A stretch of DNA of 34,300 nucleotides from NCBI RefSeq assembly GCF_001905145.1, contig NZ_LWLB01000009.1:62423-96722 (forward strand), in the 5' to 3' direction. Source of the DNA: Nocardiopsis sp. TSRI0078. Lineage in GTDB: Bacteria > Actinomycetota > Actinomycetes > Streptosporangiales > Streptosporangiaceae. This document shows positions 25,835-34,167 of this stretch, one piece after another; positions within the stretch are counted from its first letter, which is position 1, and each line of letters begins with the position of its first letter. The position numbers were made by a program, and so were the translations under genes. The notes under the pieces were generated by a model. That model was given only the letters and a program-made list of their open reading frames with translations, made no database searches and was not told the origin of the DNA.

Positions 25835-26928
25835 CCGGCTGGCTGCTGCGCCGTGCCGTGCCGTGCGCCTTCGTCGTGACCGCGATCGGAGGGACGGGCG
25901 CACGGCTCGCGGTGGAGCGGACACTGCGGGAATGCGGTTGGAAGCAGGCGCTGAGCCCGGCCGAGGCCGACCTCCTGGTGGTCTGCGGGCCCGAACACGC
26001 GGACATGGACGAAGCGATCGGCCGGATCTGGGGGCAGATGCCCGGCCCCCGCGCTCGCGTTCGTGCGGAGTCGGCCAACGCCGCCGTACGGCTGCTGGAC
26101 GAGGCGCGCGTTGACCTACTCGACCTCACCCGACAGCGTGGCGACGCCGACGAACGCGACCGGACTGCGCGCGAACAGGCGGAGTCGGAATCCGACGGGG
26201 ACGAGGGGATGCCCATGCCGGGCGGAGTCCCCATGGCCGACCGGGGCGAGGACCGCGACGGGCTGAAGCTCGACCAGCTCCACATCGCCCTGGGCCCGGC
26301 CCTGCCCGACTGGCCCGCCGGACTGTCCCTGCGCCTGACCCTCCAGGGAGACGTCGTCCAGGAGGCGCAGACGTCGATCGTCGGCGGATCACCGACGACG
26401 GTCCCCTTCTGGAGCTCGCCGCCTTCGGAGGCCGGCTCCCCTCCCGCCCAGGCATCGTTCAGGGCGGCCCGCGCCCTGGACTCCCTACAGCGGCTCCTCG
26501 CCGTCAGCGGGTGGCCCACGGCCGTGACCGGCCGTCGGCTGCGCGACGCACTCCTGGAGGGAGGCGGACCGACCGGGGACGTACGGCGGGAGGCGCTCCG
26601 CTGGCTGCGGCGGGTGCGGCGCTCCCGAATGCTCCGCTGGTCCACCGACGGGCTCGGCCGGGTCACGGACAGGGCTCCGCGGGCGCTGCGCGGTGACACC
26701 ACCGACCGGTGGTCGCGTTGGCTCGGCACCGTCGAGGAGACGCTCACCGACCCCCATAGTCCGGGTGTACCGGCCGACGCCTCCTGGGAGCAGGCCGCGC
26801 ACGCCGCGCTGGAACTGCTGCCGTCGCTCGTGGTCGGACAGGAGCTGGCGGCGGCACGGCTCATCGTGGCCTCCCTGGACCCCGACACCGAGGCGGTCGG
26901 CGCCTACGCCCCGGAGCGTGACGCGTGA
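25825..26928 (+). CDS. degenerate NuoB/NuoD-like fusion protein lacking cofactor ligands
   Basis: A 367-residue protein in the place of nuoB-C-D. Residues about 25-80 resemble NuoB: GARLAVERTLRECGWK, then ADLLVVCG and AIGRIWGQMPGPRARV (NuoB: ADLMIVAG, LKRIYDQMPEPKWVI). The Cys-Cys pair and the two later cysteines that bind cluster N2 are absent; only C14, C37 and C54 exist. After a charged linker, LGPALPDWPAGLSLRLTLQG matches the NuoD start, where the family has GPQHPSTHG; both His are gone. The C-terminus LIVASLDPDTEAVGA matches the NuoD end (GSLDPVMGEVDR). So the peripheral quinone module survives as a scaffold without Fe-S chemistry (inference). GTG 25825 overlaps nuoA; the stop overlaps nuoH (GTGA). 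Confidence 0.75.
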   Translation: MDLTGWLLRRAVPCAFVVTAIGGTGARLAVERTLRECGWKQALSPAEADLLVVCGPEHADMDEAIGRIWGQMPGPRARVRAESANAAVRLLDEARVDLLDLTRQRGDADERDRTAREQAESESDGDEGMPMPGGVPMADRGEDRDGLKLDQLHIALGPALPDWPAGLSLRLTLQGDVVQEAQTSIVGGSPTTVPFWSSPPSEAGSPPAQASFRAARALDSLQRLLAVSGWPTAVTGRRLRDALLEGGGPTGDVRREALRWLRRVRRSRMLRWSTDGLGRVTDRAPRALRGDTTDRWSRWLGTVEETLTDPHSPGVPADASWEQAAHAALELLPSLVVGQELAAARLIVASLDPDTEAVGAYAPERDA

Positions 26929-27855
26929 GCGGGGCCGCGCCGCTGTGGTCCGTCCTGCTCGTGCCCGTACTGCTGTTCGCCTTCGGCTACGGCGCCGCGG
27001 CGGGGACGGCCGCCCTCCGTGCGCGGGCCGCGGGAACCGCACCGGAGGCGGGGCTGACCGCTCCGGCGCGGGAGGCGGCCCGTCTGCTCGTGCAGCGGCG
27101 GCGGACCGTTCCCGGTGCGGACACGCTGCTGTGGCGCCTGGGCGGGGCGATCCTGCCCGTGGCCGCAGTACTGGCGGCACTGGTGATCCCGCTCGGCCCG
27201 ACGATGATCAGCGACCTGTCGGTCGGCGTCGTGTGGTTCAACGCCATGGAGGTGCTGGCCTGGTGCGCGGTGTGGATGCTGGGCTGGGGAGCCAACTCCG
27301 TGTGGGGCCTGGTGGGGGGGCTACCGCTTCCTCGTCCAGGGGCTCTCCTACGAGCTGCCGCACATGTTCGCCCTGACCGCCGCCGCCCTGGCCGCCGGAT
27401 CGCTGCGGGTGGGCGACATCGTCGCGGCCCAGCAGGAGCAGGTGTGGTTCGCCGTGCTCATGCCGGTGGCCTTCGCGGTCTACCTGCTCTCGGCGCTGGC
27501 CATGACGTTCTGGGGCCCGTTCGATACTCCAGTGGGGCGTGACCTGGTCGGCGGCGCGGCCGCGGAGCTGTCGGGGGTGGACCTCCTGGTCCTTCGCGCC
27601 GGTCGGTACATGCTCCTGGCCGTCGCGGCGGCGATGGCGGTGCCGCTCTTCCTGGGCGGCGGCGCGGGCCCCCTCCTGCCCGGTTGGGCGTGGACGCTGG
27701 TCAAGACGGCGGTGGTCCTGGGGTTCCTGGTCTGGCTCGGGCACCGGCTGCCCGCGGTGCGGACGGACCGGTTCACCGAGGTGGCGTGGGTGGTGCTGGT
27801 CCCGCTGACCCTGGTCCAGGCCCTGGTGGTCTCCGTGTACGTACTGGTGCGTTAG
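26925..27855 (+). pseudogene. nuoH: NuoH-like membrane subunit with a 1-nt frameshift
   Basis: Two frames make one NuoH-like protein of about 309 residues. From GTG 26925 (MSGAAPLWSVLLVPVLLFAF) it runs to NSVWGLVGG, then continues in another frame as YRFLVQGLSYELPHMFALTA to QALVVSVYVLVR. The break is a run of seven G at 27314-27320 where six restore the frame. NuoH forms the membrane base of the quinone chamber. Here the QxRxGPNRxG loop reads ARAAGTAPEAGLTAP, and the ETNRAPFDLPEAEAELVAG loop is reduced to MTFWGPFDTPVGRDLVGG, so most quinone-channel acids are lost. The surrounding operon is intact, making sequencing error a fair explanation of the shift. Confidence 0.85.
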
Positions 27856-27863
27856 GAGGAGGA

Positions 27864-28427
27864 GTGGCCGAGACGGTCGTGTTCGCTGTCTGCGCCGTGG
27901 GCGCGGTGGCCTCGGGCGTCATGGTGTTCGTGGTGGACTCCATGGCCCGGGCGACCTTCGCCCTGCTGGCGTCGTTCGTCCTCACCGGGGTGGCGATCCT
28001 GCTGCTGGGGCTGTCCTACCTGGGCGTGCTAATCATCCTCATGATGGTTATGGAGATGATGATCATGGCCGTCTTCATGATCATGTACATGATGAACCCG
28101 GCCGGGCTCATGCCGATGACCATGGTGCACAACAAGGTCGGCTCCCTGGCGGTGGCGATCGGCGCGTTCGTCGTCCTCGCCGCGGGTGTGTTCCTCGTGC
28201 CCTGGCCCGAGCGCGGGGGCACGCCCCCCGCGGACCCCACACTGGCGCTCGGTGAGGCGGTCATGGGCGAGTACATGCTCGTCATGATGCTCGTGGGACT
28301 GGTGCTGTTCGCGACCATGGTGGCGGCCACCGTGCTCACCACCCACCGGGGCCGCTACGACCGCTACGGCGACGACCTGCGACGCGAGCGCCCCGACGAC
28401 CCCATCGACGGGGGACTGGGCCGATGA
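27864..28427 (+). CDS. nuoJ: NADH-quinone oxidoreductase subunit J-like (NuoJ)
   Basis: A 187-residue NuoJ protein with five hydrophobic segments, among them VVFAVCAVGAVASGVMVFVV, ATFALLASFVLTGVAILLLG, LAVAIGAFVVLAAGVFLVPW and MLVMMLVGLVLFATMVAATV. The third segment (LGVLIILMMVMEMMIMAVFM) is unusually Met-rich where canonical NuoJ has the YVGAIMVLFLFVVMML pi-bulge helix, but it aligns there. GTG 27864 is chosen because GGAGGAGGA lies right in front and the next frame extension overlaps nuoH. It overlaps nuoK by 4 nt (ATGA). Confidence 0.9.
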   Translation: MAETVVFAVCAVGAVASGVMVFVVDSMARATFALLASFVLTGVAILLLGLSYLGVLIILMMVMEMMIMAVFMIMYMMNPAGLMPMTMVHNKVGSLAVAIGAFVVLAAGVFLVPWPERGGTPPADPTLALGEAVMGEYMLVMMLVGLVLFATMVAATVLTTHRGRYDRYGDDLRRERPDDPIDGGLGR

Positions 28428-28822
28428 TGCTGGAGACCTACCTTCTCCTGGCCGCCGCCCTGTTCTCGGTGGGGCTCTTCGGCGCGCTCAGCCAGCAGTC
28501 CGTCGTCATGGTGATGATGGGCCTGGAGCTGATGGTCAACGCCGTCATCGTCGCCGCGGCGGCTTTTTGGCTCTACACCTCACCCGAGCGGCCCGACGGC
28601 CAGGTCCTGGTCCTGGTCGCGGTCACAGCGATGGCCGTGGAGATGGCGATGGGCTTCGCCGTCACCACCGCCATCTTCCGCGCGCGCGACGTCGACATGG
28701 TCGACATGGCCGCCGACCTCGCCGATCACAGCGGCCCCGTCGACCACAGTAACCACGGGCATCATGGAGACCACGGAGACCACGAGCACCACGGCCACCA
28801 CGGGGACGGTGACGACCGGTGA
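28424..28822 (+). CDS. nuoK: NuoK-like subunit with a His-rich C-terminal tail
   Basis: A 132-residue protein. The first 90 residues are a standard three-helix NuoK, with both functional glutamates: E35 in MMGLELMVNAV and E73 in VTAMAVEMAMGFAV. Canonical NuoK ends near residue 100; here about 32 extra residues follow with 11 histidines and many Asp/Gly (HSNHGHHGDHGDHEHHGHH). The tail should lie on the side of the membrane where the C-terminus of NuoK ends; which side that is here is not determined. It resembles the N-terminus of the nearby CopB-like ATPase in composition. It overlaps nuoJ by ATGA and nuoL by GTGA. Confidence 0.92.
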   Translation: MMLETYLLLAAALFSVGLFGALSQQSVVMVMMGLELMVNAVIVAAAAFWLYTSPERPDGQVLVLVAVTAMAVEMAMGFAVTTAIFRARDVDMVDMAADLADHSGPVDHSNHGHHGDHGDHEHHGHHGDGDDR

Positions 28823-30780
28823 CGGCGGCCCTGTGGGTGCTGGTGGGCCTGCCCGCTACGGTGGGCGCGGTCCTGCTGGTGTCGGGAAGACGCGCCGACC
28901 CGGCCGCCGCGCCCTGTGCCATCGCCGCCACGGCCCTGACACTGGCGGCGGCCGTCGTCGCGGCGGCGACCCGTCCGAGTACGTCCGTGCCGATGCTCCC
29001 GGGCGTTCCCGCGGGGTTGGCCGTGGACGGACTGTCGGCCGTCGCGGTGGTCACCGTCGCCGCCGTCGCCGCGGCGGTCGTGCTCTTCGCCTCCGCCGAG
29101 ATGGGGGAGGGGGAGGCGCGCGGCCGCTTCTTCGGCCTCATGCTGCTCTTCACAGCGGCGATGCTCGTCACCGTCACCGCCACCGACCTGTTGACGCTGC
29201 TCATGGCGTGGGAGGTCATGGGCGCCCTCTCCTACGCCCTCATCGGCTACTGGTGGCGGGAGGCCCACCGCGTCCGCTCGGCGACGCTGGCCTTCGTCAC
29301 CACACGGACCGCCGACCTGGGCCTGTACCTGGCCGCCGGAGCGGCTCTGGCCGGAGGCGCCGGCGCCCTCCAGCTCTCCGGGCTGGCCTCTCTGGAGGGC
29401 GGATGGCGGGACGCGGCGGTGGCGGGGGTGGCCGTCGCCGCGCTGGGCAAGTCGGCGCAGCTGCCGTTCAGCTTCTGGCTCTCGCACGCGATGGCGGGCC
29501 CCAGCCCGGTCTCGGCCCTTCTCCACTCGGCCACGATGGTCGCGGCGGGCGGCTACCTGCTGGTGCGGACCGCACCGGCGATCGCGGCCACCGGATGGGC
29601 GGGACCGTTCCTGGCCTGGACCGGAGCGGTCACCGCGATCCTGCTCGGTGCGGTCGCCCTGACCCAGTCCGACCTGAAACAGCTGCTCGCGGCCTCCACC
29701 TGCTCCCAGATCGGGTTCATCGTCCTGGCGGCGGGTGTGGGCGGCATCGCGGGAGGAGCCCTGCAGTTCACCGCGCACGCCGCGGCCAAGAGCCTGCTCT
29801 TCCTGTGCGCCGGGGCCTGGCTGGCGTCGTCGGGAACACAGGACCTGGGGCGGCTGCGGGGCGTGGCGCGGCGCCGCCCGCTGGTGGGAGCGGTGTTCAC
29901 GGTCGGGGCACTGGCCATCGCGGGACTGCCACCGCTGGGGATATGGGTGGCCAAGGACGAGGTGTTGGCGGCGGCACTGGCGGCCTCGCCCGCCCTGTAC
30001 GCCGCGGGCCTGGTGGCAGCGGCGGTCAGTGCTGCCTACGCCGCGAAGGCACTGGCCCTCGTATGGGCGGTCGGCTCCTCCCAGGAGGAGGGCCGAACTG
30101 GGAGACATCACGACGCCACCGCGTCGGCGTCGCCTTCCGAGCGGTCCGCTCTGCTCGCTCTGGCTGTCTCCGCCGCGGGACTCGGGGTGTTCGCTCTCCC
30201 GCTGTTGGCGCGGTGGTGGCGCACGCTGCTGGGAGCCGCGGGCGAACCGGAGCCTTCGGTGTGGGAGATGGCGGTGTCGGGCCTTCTGAGCACCGCGGTG
30301 GTCGTCGGCGTCTGGCTGGTGTACGCGCGCGGTGCCACACGGGTCACGGCCGGAGCTCTGCCGGGCAGGCAGTGGCTGGGCGACTGGCTCGGGCTGGAAC
30401 GCCTGGTGGACCACGGTGTCGTCCGGCCGACCATGGCACTGGCGCGGAGCCTGGCTGCCTTCGACGACCGCGTGGTCGCTGGCGGTGTCGGGGCCGCCGC
30501 CCGGTCCGCGGCCGCGCTGTCACGGGGACTGGTCGCCTTCGACGACCGTTCGGTGGCGGGTGGGGTGCGCGCCGTCGCGGAACTGGGTGTGTCAACGGCC
30601 GGGGCGGCTCGAACCCGCGTGGAGACCGCGGTGGACCGCGCGGTGGGAACGGTCGCAGCGGGTGCACGGTCCGCCGCCTCCTGGGCTCTGCGCCCGCAGA
30701 CCGGTCTCGTGCACCAGTACTACGCCCAAGCGGTCGTCGCGCTCGCCGCGCTGGCCGCCCTCTTCCTCCTGGTGAGGTGA
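28819..30780 (+). CDS. nuoL: NuoL-like antiporter subunit
   Basis: A 653-residue MRP-antiporter-type subunit. The key charged residues of a proton channel are kept: E132 in LLTLLMAWEVMGALSYALIG, K211 in ALGKSAQLPFSFWLSHAMAG, and the Lys of ALTQSDLKQLLAAST. HSATMVAAGGYLLVR and FTAHAAAKSLLFLCAGAW also match. The C-terminal quarter, which in NuoL forms the lateral helix, is Ala/Arg-rich and contains a duplicated motif (AFDDRVVAGGVGAAARSAAA and AFDDRSVAGGVRAVAELG). A final membrane helix ends the protein. GTG 28819 overlaps nuoK by 4 nt; nuoM begins 3 nt after its stop. Confidence 0.93.
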   Translation: MTAALWVLVGLPATVGAVLLVSGRRADPAAAPCAIAATALTLAAAVVAAATRPSTSVPMLPGVPAGLAVDGLSAVAVVTVAAVAAAVVLFASAEMGEGEARGRFFGLMLLFTAAMLVTVTATDLLTLLMAWEVMGALSYALIGYWWREAHRVRSATLAFVTTRTADLGLYLAAGAALAGGAGALQLSGLASLEGGWRDAAVAGVAVAALGKSAQLPFSFWLSHAMAGPSPVSALLHSATMVAAGGYLLVRTAPAIAATGWAGPFLAWTGAVTAILLGAVALTQSDLKQLLAASTCSQIGFIVLAAGVGGIAGGALQFTAHAAAKSLLFLCAGAWLASSGTQDLGRLRGVARRRPLVGAVFTVGALAIAGLPPLGIWVAKDEVLAAALAASPALYAAGLVAAAVSAAYAAKALALVWAVGSSQEEGRTGRHHDATASASPSERSALLALAVSAAGLGVFALPLLARWWRTLLGAAGEPEPSVWEMAVSGLLSTAVVVGVWLVYARGATRVTAGALPGRQWLGDWLGLERLVDHGVVRPTMALARSLAAFDDRVVAGGVGAAARSAAALSRGLVAFDDRSVAGGVRAVAELGVSTAGAARTRVETAVDRAVGTVAAGARSAASWALRPQTGLVHQYYAQAVVALAALAALFLLVR

Positions 30781-30783
30781 TCC

Positions 30784-32295
30784 GTGCTCTCGATCGTCGT
30801 GTTCCTGCCCCTGCTCGCGGGGTTGGCGCTGCTCGTCGTGCCGCGTCCGCGCGACACCGCCGTAGCGTGGACGTGGGTCACGGTCGCCTCCTTGGACCTC
30901 GTGCTCGTCCTCGGCCTGTGGGTGAACTACCCGACCACCACAGGTTCGGCGGAGGGCGCGATGGGCGCCTTCGCCTATGAGACGCACCTGCGCTGGATCC
31001 CCAGCATAGGAGCGGGCTACCACGTCGGCGTCGACGGGTTCTCCCTGCCGCTGCTGGCGATGACCGCTGTGCTCTTCCTGGCGTGCGCGGTGCACTCCCT
31101 GCGCCAGCGGCGGCGCACCCGTGCCCACGCCGTCCTCTTCCTCTTCCTCCAGACGGTCTCGATGGGCCTGTTCAGCGCCCTGGACCTGCTGCTGTTCTTC
31201 GTCTTCTTCGACCTGTCCATCGTGGGGATGTACTTCGTCATCGCCGGATGGGGGCACGGCCGGGCGACCCGCTCGGCGACGCAGTTCTTCCTCTACACCT
31301 TCCTCGGATCCCTGGCACTGCTGCTGGGCTTCATCGGCCTGTACGTGGCCTCCGACCCCCGCACCTTCGACATGGTGGAACTGACCCGCCAGAGCCCCCT
31401 GGAGGGACAGGAGCTCGCCGGAGGGCTGGTGCTGCTCGCCATCGGAATCGGCCTGGCCGTCAAGACGCCCACCGTCCCCTTCCACACCTGGCTGCCTCCC
31501 GCGCACACCGACGCCCCCGCGGTCGGGTCGGCGATCCTGGCGGGTGTGCTGCTGAAGATGGGCGCCTACGGGTTCGTGCGCATCGCGATGCCGATCCTCC
31601 CCGGGGCCTGGAGCGAGTACGCGATGGTCCTCGTGGTCGTCGGTGTGACCTCGGTGCTCTACGGGGCGCTCGTCGCGCTCGCCCAGACCGACTTCAAACG
31701 CATGGTCGCCTACACCTCCGTCAACCACATGGGCTACGTCCTCCTCGGCCTGGGCGCGGCCGGACTCGCCACGGCCGACGAAGCACGGGCAGCCACCCTG
31801 GCCGTAACCGGCGGCGTCACGCAGATGGTCAGCCACGGACTGCTCACCGGAGCGCTGTTCCTGCTGGCCGGTGTCCTCCACGACCGGGCCGGCACCTACG
31901 ACATGGGCTCCTACGGCGGCCTGGCCGCGAAGGCCCCGCTCTTCGCCACCCTGGCCGCCCTCGCGTTCTTCGGATCCCTGGGCCTGCCGGGCCTGTCCGG
32001 GTTCATCGCCGAGTTCCAGATCTTCGCGGGCAGCCTCGGCCCGGTTCCGGTGCCCACGGCACTGGCGCTGCTGGGCATCCTCGTCACCGCGGCCCTGTTC
32101 CTGCGGGCCCTGCAACGACTGTTCCTGGGCGGCCCCGGGCCGCGCACGAGCCGGATCAGCGACCTGTCCGTCCGTGAGACCGCCGCGATCGCGCCGCTCC
32201 TGGCCCTGTCCGTGGCCATCGGTCTCCTCCCGCACTTCCTGCTCGACCGCATCGAACCCGCGGCCCGGGCCCTGGCCGCTCTGGTGGCCGGATGA
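30784..32295 (+). CDS. nuoM: NuoM-like antiporter subunit
   Basis: A 503-residue MRP-type subunit. Family blocks are GVDGFSLPLLAMTAVLFLAC, LLLFFVFFDLSIVGMYFVIA, TFLGSLALLLGFIGLYVAS, AVKTPTVPFHTWLPPAHTDA, ILAGVLLKMGAYGFVRIAMP and ALAQTDFKRMVAYTSVNHMG. The TM5 acidic residue, Glu in NuoM (FFELSLIPMY), is Asp here (D143). The charge is kept but the side chain is shorter. The rest of the channel lysines are in place. GTG 30784 starts 3 nt after nuoL; the C-terminus overlaps nuoN by 4 nt (ATGA). Confidence 0.94.
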   Translation: MLSIVVFLPLLAGLALLVVPRPRDTAVAWTWVTVASLDLVLVLGLWVNYPTTTGSAEGAMGAFAYETHLRWIPSIGAGYHVGVDGFSLPLLAMTAVLFLACAVHSLRQRRRTRAHAVLFLFLQTVSMGLFSALDLLLFFVFFDLSIVGMYFVIAGWGHGRATRSATQFFLYTFLGSLALLLGFIGLYVASDPRTFDMVELTRQSPLEGQELAGGLVLLAIGIGLAVKTPTVPFHTWLPPAHTDAPAVGSAILAGVLLKMGAYGFVRIAMPILPGAWSEYAMVLVVVGVTSVLYGALVALAQTDFKRMVAYTSVNHMGYVLLGLGAAGLATADEARAATLAVTGGVTQMVSHGLLTGALFLLAGVLHDRAGTYDMGSYGGLAAKAPLFATLAALAFFGSLGLPGLSGFIAEFQIFAGSLGPVPVPTALALLGILVTAALFLRALQRLFLGGPGPRTSRISDLSVRETAAIAPLLALSVAIGLLPHFLLDRIEPAARALAALVAG

Positions 32296-33698
32296 GCGGT
32301 ATGGGGGAGATGAACCTGGCCGCTCTGCTGCCCGAGATGATCCTGGCCCTCGCCGCGGTGGGGGCTCTCCTGCTCGGGAGCTGGACGCCCCGCGAGCGAC
32401 AGTGGATCGTACGGCTGTTCGTGGCCGTCGCCCTCCTCAGCGGGCTGGCGGCCACGCTCCTGGCCGCGGCGGGAGCGTCGGGGCCGACTTCCGGCGTCCA
32501 CACGGTGGACACCGCCACGCACGCGGTACGCGCCGCCGTGCTGGTGGGAACCCTGGCCACGGTCCTGCTCGCCGCCGACACCTTCGCCGACCACCCGCGC
32601 GAGTCGGAGTTCTACGTCCTGCTGCTGCTCGGCGCCCTGGGAACGGTGGCGCTGGCGGGCGCCACCGACCTGCTGGTGCTCGCCGTGGCCTACCTCCTGG
32701 CCAGCATCCCGCTCTACGCGCTGGTCGGTTTCGCCAAGGACGGTCCCGGCACCGAGGCCGCCCTGAAGTTCTACCTGCTCGGCGCCCTGTCGGGGATCCT
32801 GCTGCTCACCGGTGCCGCCCTGCTGCTCGGCGCGGGCGGCACGACCGGCTACGCCGGACTCGCGGGCGCCCTTCCCGGAGCGCCCCGCGCCCTCGTGGCC
32901 GCCGGTGTCGTCGCGGTGCTGGCGGGGCTGCTGTTCAAAGCAGGGGGAGTACCCCTGCACTTCTGGGTGCCCGACGTGACCCAGGGCGCCCCGGTGCCGG
33001 TCGCCGCCTTCGTCACCACCGTGCCCAAGATCGGCGCGCTGGTCGCCCTGTACCGGTTGGGGGACCAGGTTCTGGCCAAGGCTCCGCTGGACTGGGCCTT
33101 GCTGGCCGGGCTCCTGGCCGCGGCGTCGATGACCCTGGGCAACCTGGGCGCCTTCTTCCAGACGGACGCGCGGCGCCTGCTGGCCTACTCCACCGTCAGC
33201 CAGGTCGGCTACCTGCTGATGGCGGCGGCCGCGGTGGGCGGACGCGCCGGACTGGCCGAGCCGGGGCTGCTGTTCTACCTGGGCGCCTACCTGGCGGCCA
33301 ACCTCGGGGCCTTCGCCGTCGTGTGCGCGCTCCGGGCCCGGACGCTGGAGGAGCACACCGGCCTCTTCCGCCGCCACCCCTGGCTCGCGCTGAGCCTGGT
33401 CGTGTGCCTGCTCAGCCTCGTGGGCACCCCGCCCACGGCGGTCTTCGTCGGCAAGCTCGCCCTCTTCACCGCGGCCCTGGACGCGGGCCTGGGCCGGCTC
33501 ATGGTGCTGGCCGCCGCCAACACCGTGGCCAGCCTCTTCTACTACCTGCGGTGGATCCTGCCCCTCTTCCGGGCCTCCGCTCCGGCGGAGGCGGCGAAGA
33601 CCGCGTCGGCGCCGTGGAGCACGGGTGTGGCGATCACAGCCGCGGTCGCGTCCCTGGGCATGGGCATCGTGGCGGGCCCGGTCCTCTCCCTGCTGTGA
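32292..33698 (+). CDS. nuoN: NuoN-like antiporter subunit lacking the TM5 glutamate
   Basis: A 468-residue MRP-type subunit with the usual blocks: ALKFYLLGALSGILLLTGAA, FKAGGVPLHFWVPDVTQGAP, FFQTDARRLLAYSTVSQVGY and VVCLLSLVGTPPTAVFVGKL. The TM5 stretch TDLLVLAVAYLLASIPLYAL aligns without gaps to the canonical DLLVLFVALELLSIPLY, putting Leu (L135) where the proton-channel Glu should be. The lysine of LLFKAGG is kept. It is the last gene of the operon; a convergent gene fragment begins 31 nt after its stop. The ATG overlaps the nuoM stop. Confidence 0.93.
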   Translation: MSGMGEMNLAALLPEMILALAAVGALLLGSWTPRERQWIVRLFVAVALLSGLAATLLAAAGASGPTSGVHTVDTATHAVRAAVLVGTLATVLLAADTFADHPRESEFYVLLLLGALGTVALAGATDLLVLAVAYLLASIPLYALVGFAKDGPGTEAALKFYLLGALSGILLLTGAALLLGAGGTTGYAGLAGALPGAPRALVAAGVVAVLAGLLFKAGGVPLHFWVPDVTQGAPVPVAAFVTTVPKIGALVALYRLGDQVLAKAPLDWALLAGLLAAASMTLGNLGAFFQTDARRLLAYSTVSQVGYLLMAAAAVGGRAGLAEPGLLFYLGAYLAANLGAFAVVCALRARTLEEHTGLFRRHPWLALSLVVCLLSLVGTPPTAVFVGKLALFTAALDAGLGRLMVLAAANTVASLFYYLRWILPLFRASAPAEAAKTASAPWSTGVAITAAVASLGMGIVAGPVLSLL

Positions 33699-33719
33699 AC
33701 CGGGGCCATCGGCGCCGGT
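33699..33719. terminator. short hairpin at the end of the nuo operon
   Basis: ACCGG (33699-33703) and CCGGT (33715-33719) pair directly after the nuoN stop, with GGCGCC in the loop region. The stem is short, but it is the only candidate in the 31-nt gap between the converging genes. Confidence 0.35.
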
Positions 33720-33729
33720 CGTCCCCTCC

Positions 33730-34167
33730 TCAGTTCCTGGAGGTCACCCGATGACGGGCGGACAGTGCGATGACGGGCAGGAGCGCCAGGGACAGCACGC
33801 CTCCCGCAACGGAAAGCAAAGCGTAGCTCCCGGTCGCCACGACCAGTCCCGAGGCCAGCCCGCCGCCCGTCCCGGCGATGGCCACGTCCACCATCCCCTG
33901 GGTTCTGGCACGGGTGGCCAGAGGCACGCTGTCGGTCACGATCGCGGTACCGCTGACCAGGCCGAAGCTCCACCCCAGGCCGAGCAGCGCCAGCGCGAGA
34001 GCCAGCAGTGCCACCGAGTGGGGCGGGGCGAGCGCAGCCAGGAGCCCGGCGGCCAACAGCGTCACTCCTGAGGCGGCGGCCACCGGCAGGCGGCCCAGTG
34101 AATCGCACCATCTGCCGGGCCTGGACAACCCAGTATGACGGGCCTCATGAACCGGCCTCGACCGCAT
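33730..34167 (-). pseudogene. truncated MFS transporter (C-terminal fragment)
   Basis: Only the last third of a major facilitator transporter is visible, about four membrane helices: PVAAASGVTLLAAGLLAALA, ALLALALALLGLGWSFGLVS, a segment with AIAGTGGGLASGLVVATG, and LSVAGGVLSLALLPVIALSA. The motif SGTAIVTDSVPLATRARTQG is the conserved MFS helix 10-11 region. An ATG at 34167 opens the frame, but the residues before LGRLPVAAA do not look like a transporter, so the gene is cut at about 34105 and the rest is missing. Likely a remnant of a drug- or metabolite-efflux protein. Confidence 0.65.

Noticed and set aside
30592..32235. 547-codon open frame on the - strand across nuoM
   Set aside because: Antisense shadow rich in Gln, Glu, Gly and Arg without domains; nuoM has every family motif. 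Likewise the - strand frame 28762-30414 across nuoL and the + strand frame 20106-21893 across copA.
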